64,000 nt of DNA, taken from positions 1,984,001 to 2,048,000 of the forward strand of contig OZ241334.1 in the NCBI GenBank assembly GCA_965200035.1, read 5' to 3'. Shown here one piece after another: positions 52,453 through 60,969 of the stretch; the first letter of the stretch is position 1, and each line of letters opens with the position of its first letter. This DNA is from UBA1952 sp965200035 (GTDB lineage: Bacteria; Bacteroidota; Bacteroidia; Chitinophagales; Chitinophagaceae). The notes under the pieces were generated by a model. That model was not told the origin of the DNA. It ran no database searches and saw nothing but the letters and a program-made list of their open reading frames with translations. Position numbers and translations under genes: made by a program.

Positions 52453-53436
52453 ATGCGGAAAAAACTGCTCCGTAGTATTATAACCCTGTGCATAGGAATG
52501 GCTGCCGCTGCTGCAGGCACTGCCCAGACTAACCATCTGTACCGCATGCCTGAATATGTGGAGCCGCCGGGATGGTCTGTGGGAATGAATGTGGGCATGA
52601 CGGATCTTTGGGGCGATGTGGGCACGAAATCAATCGTGGATCATTATAACAATGATAAATACTGGCACAGCCCCAAGTTTATGGGCGGCCTTTACGGGCG
52701 CTATACCGCGCATCCGGCACTTGCCTTGCGCCTTGGCGTAAACTATGGCACGCTCTATGCTTCCGATGACTTCAATTATTCCAAAGCCAAGAAAGCATCT
52801 TCCACAGAAGACGACTCTTACCAGCGTTATCTCCGCAATCTGAATGTGAAGACGAATGTATGGGAAGGCCAGTTTCTGCTTGAGATCAATCCACGCCGCT
52901 TCAATGTAATGAGCGGTGGCGCAGGCGGCCATTTTCAGCCCTACCTGCTGCTGGGTGTTGGAGGCTACCACTTCAAGGCCAAAGGTGAGCTCACTGATCC
53001 TGTAACCGGAAAAAACCAATGGGTACCACTGGATAAGTTGAATCTGGAAGGACAAGGCGGCAATTTTAACGGTGCACCGAAGAAATACAGTCAATGGCAG
53101 ATGAACGTGCCGCTGGGCTTAGGCATCCGCTGGGATATAGGCCGCCAGCTTGGCCTGGGTATTGAGTATATGTACCGCTACTGCTTCACCGATTACCTGG
53201 ATAATGTAAGCGGTGACTATATTGATCCGGCTTACTTCAATGCTAACCTGAATACCGAGAACGGCGATGCATCCAGAGCGGCAGCGCTGGCAGATAAGTC
53301 TTATCAGATAGATCCTACTGTCAAGCACAGTGCCGGCCAGAAGCGCGGCAACAATAGTGTGAAAGATGGTTATTCAACCATTTCGATCAACTTCTTCTAT
53401 AAAGTGAAATCACGTAAAACGCCATGGTGGTACTAG
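52453..53436 (+). CDS. Outer-membrane beta-barrel protein
   Basis: The 327-residue protein has a signal peptide (cleavage near AAAGTAQ, residue 25). A repetitive aromatic-strand pattern follows (WSVGMNVGMTDLWGDVG, LRLGVNYGTLYASDDFNY, FQPYLLLGVGGYHFKAKGEL, GIRWDIGRQLGLGIEYMYRYCFTD). This fits the small outer-membrane barrels of the DUF6089/porin-like type common in Bacteroidota. Its role is unknown. A strong terminator follows at 53461. Confidence 0.72.
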   Translation: MRKKLLRSIITLCIGMAAAAAGTAQTNHLYRMPEYVEPPGWSVGMNVGMTDLWGDVGTKSIVDHYNNDKYWHSPKFMGGLYGRYTAHPALALRLGVNYGTLYASDDFNYSKAKKASSTEDDSYQRYLRNLNVKTNVWEGQFLLEINPRRFNVMSGGAGGHFQPYLLLGVGGYHFKAKGELTDPVTGKNQWVPLDKLNLEGQGGNFNGAPKKYSQWQMNVPLGLGIRWDIGRQLGLGIEYMYRYCFTDYLDNVSGDYIDPAYFNANLNTENGDASRAAALADKSYQIDPTVKHSAGQKRGNNSVKDGYSTISINFFYKVKSRKTPWWY

Positions 53437-53460
53437 GTCACAAGGCATATGCATTATAGT

Positions 53461-53490
53461 AAAAGCAGCATTGAAAGATGCTGCTTTTTT
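53461..53490 (+). terminator. Terminator of the outer-membrane barrel gene
   Basis: Stem AAAAGCAGCAT/ATGCTGCTTTT (53461-53471 with 53478-53488), with extra T residues after it. Confidence 0.8.
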
Positions 53491-53667
53491 TTGTTGGAAG
53501 GCATCTGATTAACCGGTTACCTACTTAAGCGTTAATGGGCCATCATAGACTCACACAAGAGAACAATTGCCCGGACAGGTGCCGGCTAAAAACAGTACAT
53601 TTGCAGACAGGATATAAGTGCAGAAGACCCTTTTTTGACTTTTGCATTTTAAATTTTGAATTAAAAA

Positions 53668-54041
53668 GGGCCCGACCGGTTTTGACAGCATAGGGCAGGG
53701 TGAGTGTAAGCATGTCGTGCGTTGGATAATTAGCACGTAAATCTGAATACCCAAAATCTAACTGGCAATACTCAGTATGCCATGGCTGCTTAATCAGTGA
53801 TTAAGTAACCATTTGGGCCGCCGCACGTAGCTTGCCTGCTGCTGCAGCCGCCGCCGACTTAAACAAAAGCGGGCTAAGGCAGGATAGGATCATGGATTCT
53901 GCACGAAAACTTCAGTGATGTAGGAAATGAGTTGGTTTGTCCGGCTCCGGCTCATTTCTGAAATCCAATGCCGGAATAAACATGTAGAAAGCTTATCGGG
54001 CATGTGTTTGGACCTGGGTTCGACTCCCAGCGGGTCCACCA
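53668..54041 (+). ncRNA. ssrA: Transfer-messenger RNA (tmRNA)
   Basis: A one-piece tmRNA that rescues stalled ribosomes. The 5' end GGGCCCG pairs with CGGGTCC before the 3' terminal ACCA, a tRNA-like acceptor stem with one G-U pair, and the T-arm sequence GGGTTCGACTCCCAGC is intact. The tag frame reads GGC AAT ACT CAG TAT GCC ATG GCT GCT TAA (53764-53793), giving GNTQYAMAA, typical of the phylum's GxxxYAxAA tags. The encoded CCA end is present. Confidence 0.95.
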
Positions 54042-54046
54042 CTTAA

Positions 54047-54082
54047 GCTAAAAGCCGCTCCCCGAGCGGCTTTTAGCATTTT
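54047..54082 (+). terminator. Terminator of ssrA
   Basis: A perfect 13-bp stem (54047-54059 with 54065-54077; arm GCTAAAAGCCGCT) with a CCCCG loop, followed by ATTTT. Confidence 0.85.
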
Positions 54083-54195
54083 AAAGATTTTGCCATCATT
54101 CCAGTCTATCTTTCAATGTATAATCAACCGCTGTTTGGGTCCGATTTATCCACTAGCCCCCCTTTAATATTCTCTGGAGGAATTCGTAAGCCGGC

Positions 54196-54226
54196 TATCG
54201 CTATGCTCATGTCCGACCCGAAGCCA
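54196..54226. repeat. Possible degenerate copy of the dispersed repeat
   Basis: CTATCGCTATGCTCATGTCC followed by GACCC shares its end with the dispersed repeat, but the match is weak. Confidence 0.25.
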
Positions 54227-54293
54227 GGTGTGCTTTTGTTTTTTAGGAATTACAGCGGTTAGTGCAATGTGCAGTATTATTTTGGTGTGGAAA

Positions 54294-55982
54294 CTATTTT
54301 CCTAATTGTACCATTTGCCTCGCGCGCACCATCCAGCGTTTGGTACGTGCAGGAGAATCGTATTGATGCACCGATTGCTTTTCATTGCTATAGTATTTCA
54401 TGATATCCTTTGCATGAATGATGCCTTTTACCTCCTTTGGATTTAATGCGCTAGTCACAAGCAGGGACGTAAGATCATTTTGCCCCATCAGCTGTACACA
54501 ACTGCTCAGGTCTTCCGTTTCACTTACCGCTGGCAGTGCCGGTTGATCTGCGGCCACCGGCACCATCAATTCTTTTGCACAAGCATATCGTAAGAGATCA
54601 GCTTCATATACATCAGGTGTTTGTACACCGCGCCGCCGGATCTTTTCAGTCATGATACTGCCTTTCATCAGGAAAAAAGATACGAAGTAAGCCGCCACAC
54701 ATGCCGCTAGTAATGGCAATAGCCCGCTTGGCTGTCCGGTCGTTTCCAGCGCAAATACAATAGAAGTAAGCAATGCCCGCGATGCGCCTGCAAACATTGC
54801 TGCCATCCCTACCAGTGCGGCTGTGGCCAGTGTGATGCCACAGCCGGGAAAAAGATGCAACAGCAACAATCCCAATAGTGCGCCGAATGCCCCGCCAATA
54901 GTGAGGAGCGGTGCCAGAGTGCCGCCGGAAGTGCCACTGCCCAGTGAGATGACCCATGAAATATACTTTAGCAGACAAAGTGAAAGCAGCATAGACAGTG
55001 TAAGATGTCCGCTCAGCAAATGCTGAATGTTCTCATAGCCAACACCCATCGTAGACGGAGCAAAATAGCCGGTGATACCCACTGCCACCGCACCGATGGC
55101 AGGCCACCACATCCAGTGAACGGGAAGGTGCTCAAACAAGTCTTCTACAGCATAGACTGACTTTGATACCAATGATGCAACAACACCAATCACAACTCCC
55201 ATTAATAAATAGCCTGATAATGCCATGCCCGATGGCGCAGCAATGATGCCCATGGAAAATACCGTGGTGCTGCCAAAAAGCCATAGATGCATACCTGCGC
55301 CGGTGATGCAAGCCAGGGCTACCGGGATAATGGAACGTGGTGAAAACTCAAACAACAGTAACTCAATGGCCAGCAAAACCGCAGCCAGCGGACTACCAAA
55401 TATGGCCGACATACCTGCACAGGCACCTGCGCCCAGCATGATCTTGCGCTCGGTGGGTGAGATGTGCATGATCTGACCGGTAAAAGAACCAAATGCACCA
55501 CCTGTAGCTATAATGGGCCCTTCTGCACCGAATGGCCCGCCTGTGCCGATGGAAATAGCAGCTGATAATGGTTTGAGCAATGTAATAAGTGGAGGTATAC
55601 GGCTCTCATCCAGAATAATCTTTTCCATTGCTTCCGGAATGCCATGTCCACGGATGGCTTTAGAACCATAGCGCGCCATAAGCCCTACCAATATACTGCC
55701 TATGATGGGTATGGCTATCACTGCAAGCCCCAGCGTGTTGTGCTCAGGGCTGGCAGACTTAAAGGAAAATTTGCCATAGAAAGCAACATTAGTGATCAGA
55801 TCAATTAGATAAACCAGCCCTTTTGCGATAAAACCAATGATGAGGGCATTGAAAACAGCCTGCAGGCCAAGGTAAAGTATGCGCTTGTCTACACCGCCCG
55901 CAACCGATATCTTTCTTTTCTTTTTCCCCCATATTGGTTCCGTAGACACAGAGACCGGAATATGCTCATCTTGTTGTTGCAT
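54294..55982 (-). CDS. ClC-type chloride channel/transporter with CBS-like tail
   Basis: A ClC channel or proton antiporter: 562 residues from the ATG reading MQQQDEHIP, with about 18 membrane helices. Signature motifs: GTGGPFGAEGPIIATGGAFGS (the GxGPxxEG filter loop and gating Glu), GACAGMSAIFGSPLAAVLLAIE and GSGTSGGTLAPLLTIGGAFGAL (GxFxP-type loop read as GTLAP). The last 100 residues (ELMVPVAADQ.., LMGQNDLTSLLVTSALNPKEVKGIIHAKDIMKYY) look like CBS repeats. It is divergent from an FNR-like regulator. Confidence 0.9.
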   Translation of the reverse strand: MQQQDEHIPVSVSTEPIWGKKKRKISVAGGVDKRILYLGLQAVFNALIIGFIAKGLVYLIDLITNVAFYGKFSFKSASPEHNTLGLAVIAIPIIGSILVGLMARYGSKAIRGHGIPEAMEKIILDESRIPPLITLLKPLSAAISIGTGGPFGAEGPIIATGGAFGSFTGQIMHISPTERKIMLGAGACAGMSAIFGSPLAAVLLAIELLLFEFSPRSIIPVALACITGAGMHLWLFGSTTVFSMGIIAAPSGMALSGYLLMGVVIGVVASLVSKSVYAVEDLFEHLPVHWMWWPAIGAVAVGITGYFAPSTMGVGYENIQHLLSGHLTLSMLLSLCLLKYISWVISLGSGTSGGTLAPLLTIGGAFGALLGLLLLHLFPGCGITLATAALVGMAAMFAGASRALLTSIVFALETTGQPSGLLPLLAACVAAYFVSFFLMKGSIMTEKIRRRGVQTPDVYEADLLRYACAKELMVPVAADQPALPAVSETEDLSSCVQLMGQNDLTSLLVTSALNPKEVKGIIHAKDIMKYYSNEKQSVHQYDSPARTKRWMVRARQMVQLGK

Positions 55983-56001
55983 AAAATCATTAATCAGTTT
56001 G

Positions 56002-56009
56002 CAAAAATA
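56002..56009 (-). promoter_or_regulatory. -7 box (TATTTTTG) for the ClC gene
   Basis: A consensus TAnnTTTG, about 20 bases upstream of the ATG at 55982. Confidence 0.5.
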
Positions 56010-56093
56010 TGACTTGTGCAATGTTTTGAAAAGAAATTGTTGATTAAAAATTCAGATATTGATATTTAGGCTTTATTTTGGTCTAATTCTCCA

Positions 56094-56771
56094 ATGAAAA
56101 ATGTTTCCTGCGATACAGCCAGTTGTTTTCTGTGCCAATCATGCCTGCTGCCCTGGAATGCCCTGACGGCCTTAAAAAAACAAACCCTGCTTTTCAGGAA
56201 AGGAGAACCATTATTCAAAGAAGGCGAGCCGGTTAATGGCATGTACTTTACGCTAAACGGCGCAGTGAAGGTGCATAAGCCTTGGGGGGCGCAAAAAGAG
56301 CTCATCATCCGCTTCGTGGCGGGCGGGGATATTGTAGGTCTGCGCGGTTTAGGTGAAAGCAGTACATTTCCGGTATCTGCTACAGCCCTGGAAGCTACTA
56401 CAGCCTGCTATATCCCAGAGACACATATTCAGGCCAGCTTACAGGCTAATCCTACTTTCAGCCATAAATTACTGATGCGTTATGCAACGGAACTGCAGAA
56501 AGCAGAGCAGCGTATGACTGAGCTGGCGCAGATGGATGTAAAAGGACGACTGGCGCGGGCGCTGCTTGAGCTGAGAGAAACATTTGGTGCGGATGAAGAA
56601 GGCTTTGTCAACCTCACCATTTCCCGGCAGGATATCGCAGCCTACGCAGGAACCATATATGAAACCGTTTTTAAGGTTTTTACAGAATGGATTGGCGCAG
56701 GCATTATCAGCACTACCGGTAAGCGGGTGCAGATTTTACAGCTAGCACAATTGATAAAATTGAGTCAGTAG
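56094..56771 (+). CDS. Crp/Fnr-family regulator with FNR-like cysteines
   Basis: A 225-residue transcription factor: cyclic-nucleotide-binding fold (about 25-140), a dimer helix, then a winged helix (LTISRQDIAAYAGTIYETVFKVFTEW). Before the fold the N terminus has four Cys (C6, C11, C14, C17 in CDTASCFLCQSC), and C105 lies inside the domain (ACYIPETH). FNR uses three N-terminal Cys plus one central Cys for an oxygen-sensing 4Fe-4S cluster, so this may be a redox or oxygen sensor (inference). It is divergent from the ClC gene and may control it. Confidence 0.85.
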   Translation: MKNVSCDTASCFLCQSCLLPWNALTALKKQTLLFRKGEPLFKEGEPVNGMYFTLNGAVKVHKPWGAQKELIIRFVAGGDIVGLRGLGESSTFPVSATALEATTACYIPETHIQASLQANPTFSHKLLMRYATELQKAEQRMTELAQMDVKGRLARALLELRETFGADEEGFVNLTISRQDIAAYAGTIYETVFKVFTEWIGAGIISTTGKRVQILQLAQLIKLSQ

Positions 56772-57214
56772 AAATGATTTTTGTCTTTATCAAAGTCTGA
56801 ACGGCAAAGCAATTGATATTGTAAAGTGAAAAAAAGCCGGTATCCTGGTGGAAAATCACGATTAATAAATCTTCCGGCGCGCTTAATATTGTGTCAGATT
56901 CTGGTTTTGCCTGATGAAGCAAAGCCTGTTTTTGAAAAGTTAAGCTGACAATATTGAGGGTCATTGTCACTTCTATTGAAACAAAAAATACTATTTAGCG
57001 TCACCCCGCTAAAACGATGCTGTAACTGAAATCGTCGGAACTTTTCAGAGACTACAGTTGATCCAATCGTAAACGCCTGCGGTTCCCGCGGGCGTTTTAG
57101 TGCGCATACATTTCCGGTAGCTCAATAGGATTCTTTAGGGACGCGTGTATGTTCGCAAAAGACGTAACCTCATTATAGAATTTGTTTGTTTTTATCTCAG
57201 CCAACTTCACAGCA
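56772..57214. other. Gap of about 440 bases with a hairpin but no supported gene
   Basis: AT-rich. It holds a GC-rich hairpin (AAACGCCTGCGG, 57071-57082, with 57086-57097, followed by TAG), probably a terminator of the FNR-like gene or a small RNA. Short open frames here have no recognisable content. Confidence 0.5.
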
Positions 57215-58027
57215 ATGTCTACAGATCAAACATCGTCTCCAGCCGGGCACTATGCCGATATCAACGGCCCGAATCTTTATTATGAAATTCACGGATCGGG
57301 AAAGCCGCTGGTTCTTATTCACGGCGGTGGCTCTACGCTTGAAAGTACATTCGGCTACACCATACCTGTACTTCAGAAAAAGTACCAACTGATAGCAGTA
57401 GAGATGCAGGCGCACGGTCATACCAAAGACAGAGGCCAGCAACTGAGCTTTGAGCAGGATGCAGATGATGTTGCTGCGCTGCTGGATCTGCTACATATTG
57501 AGCGCGCTGTGATCTTTGGCTTCAGCAATGGCGCTACTACGGCATTGCAGATGAGTATACGGCATCCCCAAAAGGTAGAACGCCTCATACTGGCCTCACC
57601 GTTATATAACCGCACAGGTGTTGATCCACAATTCTGGGAAGGCTTTAAGCAGGCAAATCTGAGCCATATGCCGAAAGCATTGCAGGATGCTTATCTCAAA
57701 GTAAATCCCGACCAGCAAGGCTTACAACGAATGTTTGACCGGGATGTCGAGCGCATGAAAAACTTCCGGGACATTCCGGACGATCTTATTCGCACTGTGC
57801 AAATGCCTGCGCTGATTATCAACAGTGAGCAGGATGTGATCCTGCCGGAGCATGCTGTGGCGCTTTATCGCTTGTTGCCCGCGGGAAGGCTCATTATTCT
57901 ACCCGGTTATCATGGAGAATGGATGAACGCCGCAGAATCGGCTGTGCCAAATAATCCATTGCCTGCGCTTGCCATTCCTATGCTGGAGCAATTCCTTGAT
58001 ACCTCCATTGCGCAGGCTGCTGACTAA
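57215..58027 (+). CDS. Alpha/beta hydrolase
   Basis: 270 residues from the ATG reading MSTDQTSSPAGH; a start 33 bases upstream is possible. Seen: the oxyanion motif VLIHGGGSTLES, nucleophile elbow FGFSNGATTAL (Ser), acid in NSEQDVILP (Asp) and His in GYHGEW. This is the catalytic triad of an esterase or lyase-type hydrolase of the epoxide-hydrolase/lactonase-like family; the substrate is unknown. It overlaps the last four bases of the convergent monooxygenase gene. Confidence 0.85.
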   Translation: MSTDQTSSPAGHYADINGPNLYYEIHGSGKPLVLIHGGGSTLESTFGYTIPVLQKKYQLIAVEMQAHGHTKDRGQQLSFEQDADDVAALLDLLHIERAVIFGFSNGATTALQMSIRHPQKVERLILASPLYNRTGVDPQFWEGFKQANLSHMPKALQDAYLKVNPDQQGLQRMFDRDVERMKNFRDIPDDLIRTVQMPALIINSEQDVILPEHAVALYRLLPAGRLIILPGYHGEWMNAAESAVPNNPLPALAIPMLEQFLDTSIAQAAD

Positions 58028-59166
58028 GCAATCACTTGTTTCATATAATTGATCGCATCCGGCGAGTGCAGAGCTTCCGTTGCCTGTAATGTGATGTCAG
58101 CAATGGCAGATGCTCTGGCGCGCATCCGGTTTTCATAAGCTGCGATAGCCTGCTGAAGATCGGCATGTTGATCGTCAAGCAGGCATTGACTAAGCTCAAG
58201 CGCATCCTGCATGGCCATATTCACACCCTCGCCGGCATAGGGCGGCATGAGATGGGCTGCATCGCCGAGCATCGTAAGATTCGGTAACGAATCCCAATGC
58301 TGATCCAATGGCATACAATATTGTGGTCGCGGTACGAAAGGCATTGTTGCCTGCTCAAAAAGCTTGAGCCACAGTGGCGACCAGCCTGTGTATTCTTCCT
58401 TAAACCAGGAAAGCACCTGCTCTTTATTTTTAAAATCGATCCCACTTTTCTGCCACCAATTTTCATCCTTCCTGCAGCCGGTATAAAATACTAAGCTGCC
58501 ATCACCTTTGGAGCTTACAATAATGCTTTTGTTATCATTCATCGCAAAGATCTTTCCGCCGTTTAATAGCTGATGAATTTCCGGAGTAGCGGTTGCTGAA
58601 TCATAAACCATGCCCTCTACCATTGTGATGCCGGAGTAAAATGGCTTTATTGGAGTGATATAAGCGCGAAGTTTTGAATTGGCTCCATCTGCAGCAATAA
58701 CCAGATCTGCAAAAGCAGACGTGCCATTTTTAAAAGTCAGTTTCCAGCCATCATCGTGTGGAGTAAGCGTATCAAAATGACTATGCCAAATAACAGTTCC
58801 CGGCTTCAGCGAATCAAGCAGCATTTGCTGCAGTGGGCCGCGGTCTATCTCCGGGCGACTGGCATCCGGCCAGCCATCTGTATCGTCAGAATGCAGAATA
58901 TTGGCGTGCTTATCCAGAATTTTTAGCGCATCAGCACCCGGTCGGTAGTTGGTGAGAAATGCATCCATGAGCCCTGCCTGTTCGAGCGCAAGCAGGCCGG
59001 ACTCTTCATGCAGGTCAAGCGTTGCGCCTTTGGGACGGGCATCTTTGTGTGCATCCCGCTCATATAATTTTATATCGGCGGCATTCATTTGCAGCAGCCG
59101 GGCAAGAGTAAGTCCGCCGGGGCCACCACCTACAATAGCTATCTTTTTGTTGGTAATATTTTTCAT
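58024..59166 (-). CDS. Tet(X)-like FAD-dependent monooxygenase
   Basis: A 380-residue class A flavoprotein monooxygenase. FAD binding: KIAIVGGGPGGLTLARLLQ, ARPKGATLDLHEESG and GDAAHLMPPYAGEGVNMAMQDA. These match Tet(X) closely (GGTLDLH, GDAAHLMPPFAGQGVN). The strand that in Tet(X) carries the substrate-binding His234 reads SLVFYTG here, so the His is replaced. Tetracycline breakdown is thus not assured; another aromatic substrate is possible. It follows tetR by 17 bases on the same strand, an operon. Confidence 0.85.
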   Translation of the reverse strand: MKNITNKKIAIVGGGPGGLTLARLLQMNAADIKLYERDAHKDARPKGATLDLHEESGLLALEQAGLMDAFLTNYRPGADALKILDKHANILHSDDTDGWPDASRPEIDRGPLQQMLLDSLKPGTVIWHSHFDTLTPHDDGWKLTFKNGTSAFADLVIAADGANSKLRAYITPIKPFYSGITMVEGMVYDSATATPEIHQLLNGGKIFAMNDNKSIIVSSKGDGSLVFYTGCRKDENWWQKSGIDFKNKEQVLSWFKEEYTGWSPLWLKLFEQATMPFVPRPQYCMPLDQHWDSLPNLTMLGDAAHLMPPYAGEGVNMAMQDALELSQCLLDDQHADLQQAIAAYENRMRARASAIADITLQATEALHSPDAINYMKQVIA

Positions 59167-59183
59167 GATGGATGCTTAAGCAA

Positions 59184-59780
59184 TTATTTTAAAAATCCCC
59201 TGATTAGCACTTCGCTACAGGCCAGAACTGTTTTTTCAGTAATGATCTGCCGGGGCCGCTCGCGGTAGTCAAAGTATTCGCTGACCAGATCAATGATGGG
59301 CGAAAACAACATAGCGCGATAGACATCGAATGGAAGCGAGATGATATGATCTGCCGCAATCTGCCGTCTGATAAAGCGGTGGATGGGCGCAAAGAACCTG
59401 CCCTGAGCAATGCCACGTTCCTGAAAAGCCTTATTCAGCAAAGGGGAAGATTTGCCATACTGTATCAGCGCAAAGGCCGGCTTGTTGGCTTTGAGATAGC
59501 GGAAGGTATTGGTGTAGATTTTCCTGACGCCGGTTGCGAAATTCATTTGGTCGTCGAAGCCTTCCAGCACTGCGCGCTCATAGTTTTCCAGCACTTCTTC
59601 TATAAATAATTTAATGAGCAGGTCTTCCTTATTCTCATACTTGATGTAAATGGTGCGGGGAGAAATATTAGCCGCTTTAGCGAGCTTCTGCATAGTCAGG
59701 TTTTCCAGTCCTTCTTCTGCTATGATCTGAAGCGCCAGCCTACGTATTGCTGCTTCCTTTTCCAGATTTTTCGGCCGCAT
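59184..59780 (-). CDS. TetR-family repressor
   Basis: 198 residues. The N-terminal helix-turn-helix is complete (AAIRRLALQIIAEEGLENLTMQKLAKAANISPRTIYIKYENKEDLL) and is followed by a variable ligand-binding helical domain. It lies upstream of the flavin monooxygenase on the same strand. An inverted repeat (59812-59833) overlaps its -7 box, which supports autoregulation and control of the monooxygenase. The ligand is likely a substrate of the enzyme (inference). Confidence 0.88.
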   Translation of the reverse strand: MRPKNLEKEAAIRRLALQIIAEEGLENLTMQKLAKAANISPRTIYIKYENKEDLLIKLFIEEVLENYERAVLEGFDDQMNFATGVRKIYTNTFRYLKANKPAFALIQYGKSSPLLNKAFQERGIAQGRFFAPIHRFIRRQIAADHIISLPFDVYRAMLFSPIIDLVSEYFDYRERPRQIITEKTVLACSEVLIRGFLK

Positions 59781-59805
59781 AACTTTTAATCTTTCTAATG
59801 AAGCA

Positions 59806-59833
59806 CAAAAGTAAGTAAATGATTATTTACTTA
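59806..59833 (-). promoter_or_regulatory. TetR promoter with palindromic operator
   Basis: -7 box TACTTTTG (59813-59806 on the minus strand) abuts the palindrome TAAGTAAAT-GATT-ATTTACTTA (59812-59833), two perfect 9-base arms with a 4-base spacer. Confidence 0.75.
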
Positions 59834-59880
59834 AGAAATTTATTGTCTCAACCAAAGAAAAATAAAGAGGCCGGATCACA

Positions 59881-60792
59881 TCAATCGGTAAGGTTTGAAG
59901 AAGAAAGGCTACGCCATAAATACAGTACCAGGTAACTTTCCCAGCCTTTGAAAGAAGCGAAAAGCTGCCCGATGGCGTCCTGATCTTTTTTGTTCTTTAT
60001 GATCTTGTGCTGCAGCAATGCATTGTACAAACCTGCATCGCCATGCGGCACGCAGGATGGTTCACGCATACATTTCATAAGGCTATAATTAGCCGTCCAG
60101 ATGCCGATGCCCCTGACGGATGTAAGCATATCCAGACGCTCCTGCACGCCGGGCAATGCTTCCAATATAGCATAGCTGATAGTGCCCTGTACAAAGCTCT
60201 GCGCCAGCCCGATGAGGTATTCTGCTTTCCGTACTGAAAACTGCATCGCCCTGAGCGTTTCAGGATTTGCAGCCGCAATAGCATCCGGTGATGGAAACAG
60301 ATAATAAAGCTCGCCCTCATGATCGATAGCGGTACCGTATTGCTCCACCAGCCTACGCTTGAGCCTGTAAGCAAAAGCAAGATTGATCTGCTGACCGATG
60401 ATGGCCCAGCAAAGCGTTTCGAAAAGATCTGGGATTGATAGCAGGCGTAAACCATAGAACGCTTCGGGCATATAGCTTAGTGCGGGATGAGCTGAAAGCC
60501 TTTTATAAAATGGCTGCAGATCCCGTTGTGCATCGAACCAACCGGCAATATAATGCTGCAGTTCTTCAGTTTCGTTTTTCCTTATTTTCTGATCAAGCAC
60601 TTTTACGCGTAATGCCTGCTCACTGCCGGAAACTTCGACTAATACAGGCTTATTATCGATAAGGATTGCCTTGCGCACCGTATGGTCAGTTATCCGGTAC
60701 ATACAGTCATCCAGATTGCGGTCCAAAAACCAATGACATTCCTTAAAGCTGAAAGGAGATTTTACCGGAACATTCAGATAAGATAGCTGCAC
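59881..60792 (-). CDS. DNA-3-methyladenine glycosylase II (AlkA-like)
   Basis: Removes alkylated bases from DNA. The 303-residue protein has an N-terminal AlkA-like beta domain (about 1-95) and the helix-hairpin-helix-GPD domain: IPDLFETLCWAIIGQQINLAFAYRLK, then LTSVRGIGIWTANYSLMKC with the catalytic Asp in VPHGDAGL. The likeliest start is GTG (60792), since no in-frame ATG occurs upstream of the first conserved residues. No ada or ogt gene is adjacent. Confidence 0.85.
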   Translation of the reverse strand: MQLSYLNVPVKSPFSFKECHWFLDRNLDDCMYRITDHTVRKAILIDNKPVLVEVSGSEQALRVKVLDQKIRKNETEELQHYIAGWFDAQRDLQPFYKRLSAHPALSYMPEAFYGLRLLSIPDLFETLCWAIIGQQINLAFAYRLKRRLVEQYGTAIDHEGELYYLFPSPDAIAAANPETLRAMQFSVRKAEYLIGLAQSFVQGTISYAILEALPGVQERLDMLTSVRGIGIWTANYSLMKCMREPSCVPHGDAGLYNALLQHKIIKNKKDQDAIGQLFASFKGWESYLVLYLWRSLSSSNLTD

Positions 60793-60858
60793 CAGGCAAA
60801 AATGAGCGTTATCTGTAAAAAATGCAACACAATTATTGCTCTTTTTAAAAACAAAAAA

Positions 60859-60880
60859 CCCGGCTATATAGTGGCCGGGG
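60859..60880 (-). terminator. Terminator of the T9SS type A protein
   Basis: Stem CCCGGC/GCCGGG (60859-60864 with 60874-60879), followed by TTTTTT on the minus strand. Confidence 0.75.
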
Positions 60881-60969
60881 ATTTCTTTTTCAGGGTTTAC
60901 AGCGGGCAGGCGCTATAGGTATTAAAGGGTTTACAGCATGAGGTTTATGGGGCTGTAAATTGATTGGCA

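Noticed and set aside
53551..53754. Minus-strand frame over the tmRNA 5' half
   Set aside because: The region is clearly ssrA on the plus strand.
56713..56970. An 85-residue minus-strand frame in the gap after the FNR-like gene
   Set aside because: No recognisable sequence and it overlaps the end of a supported gene.
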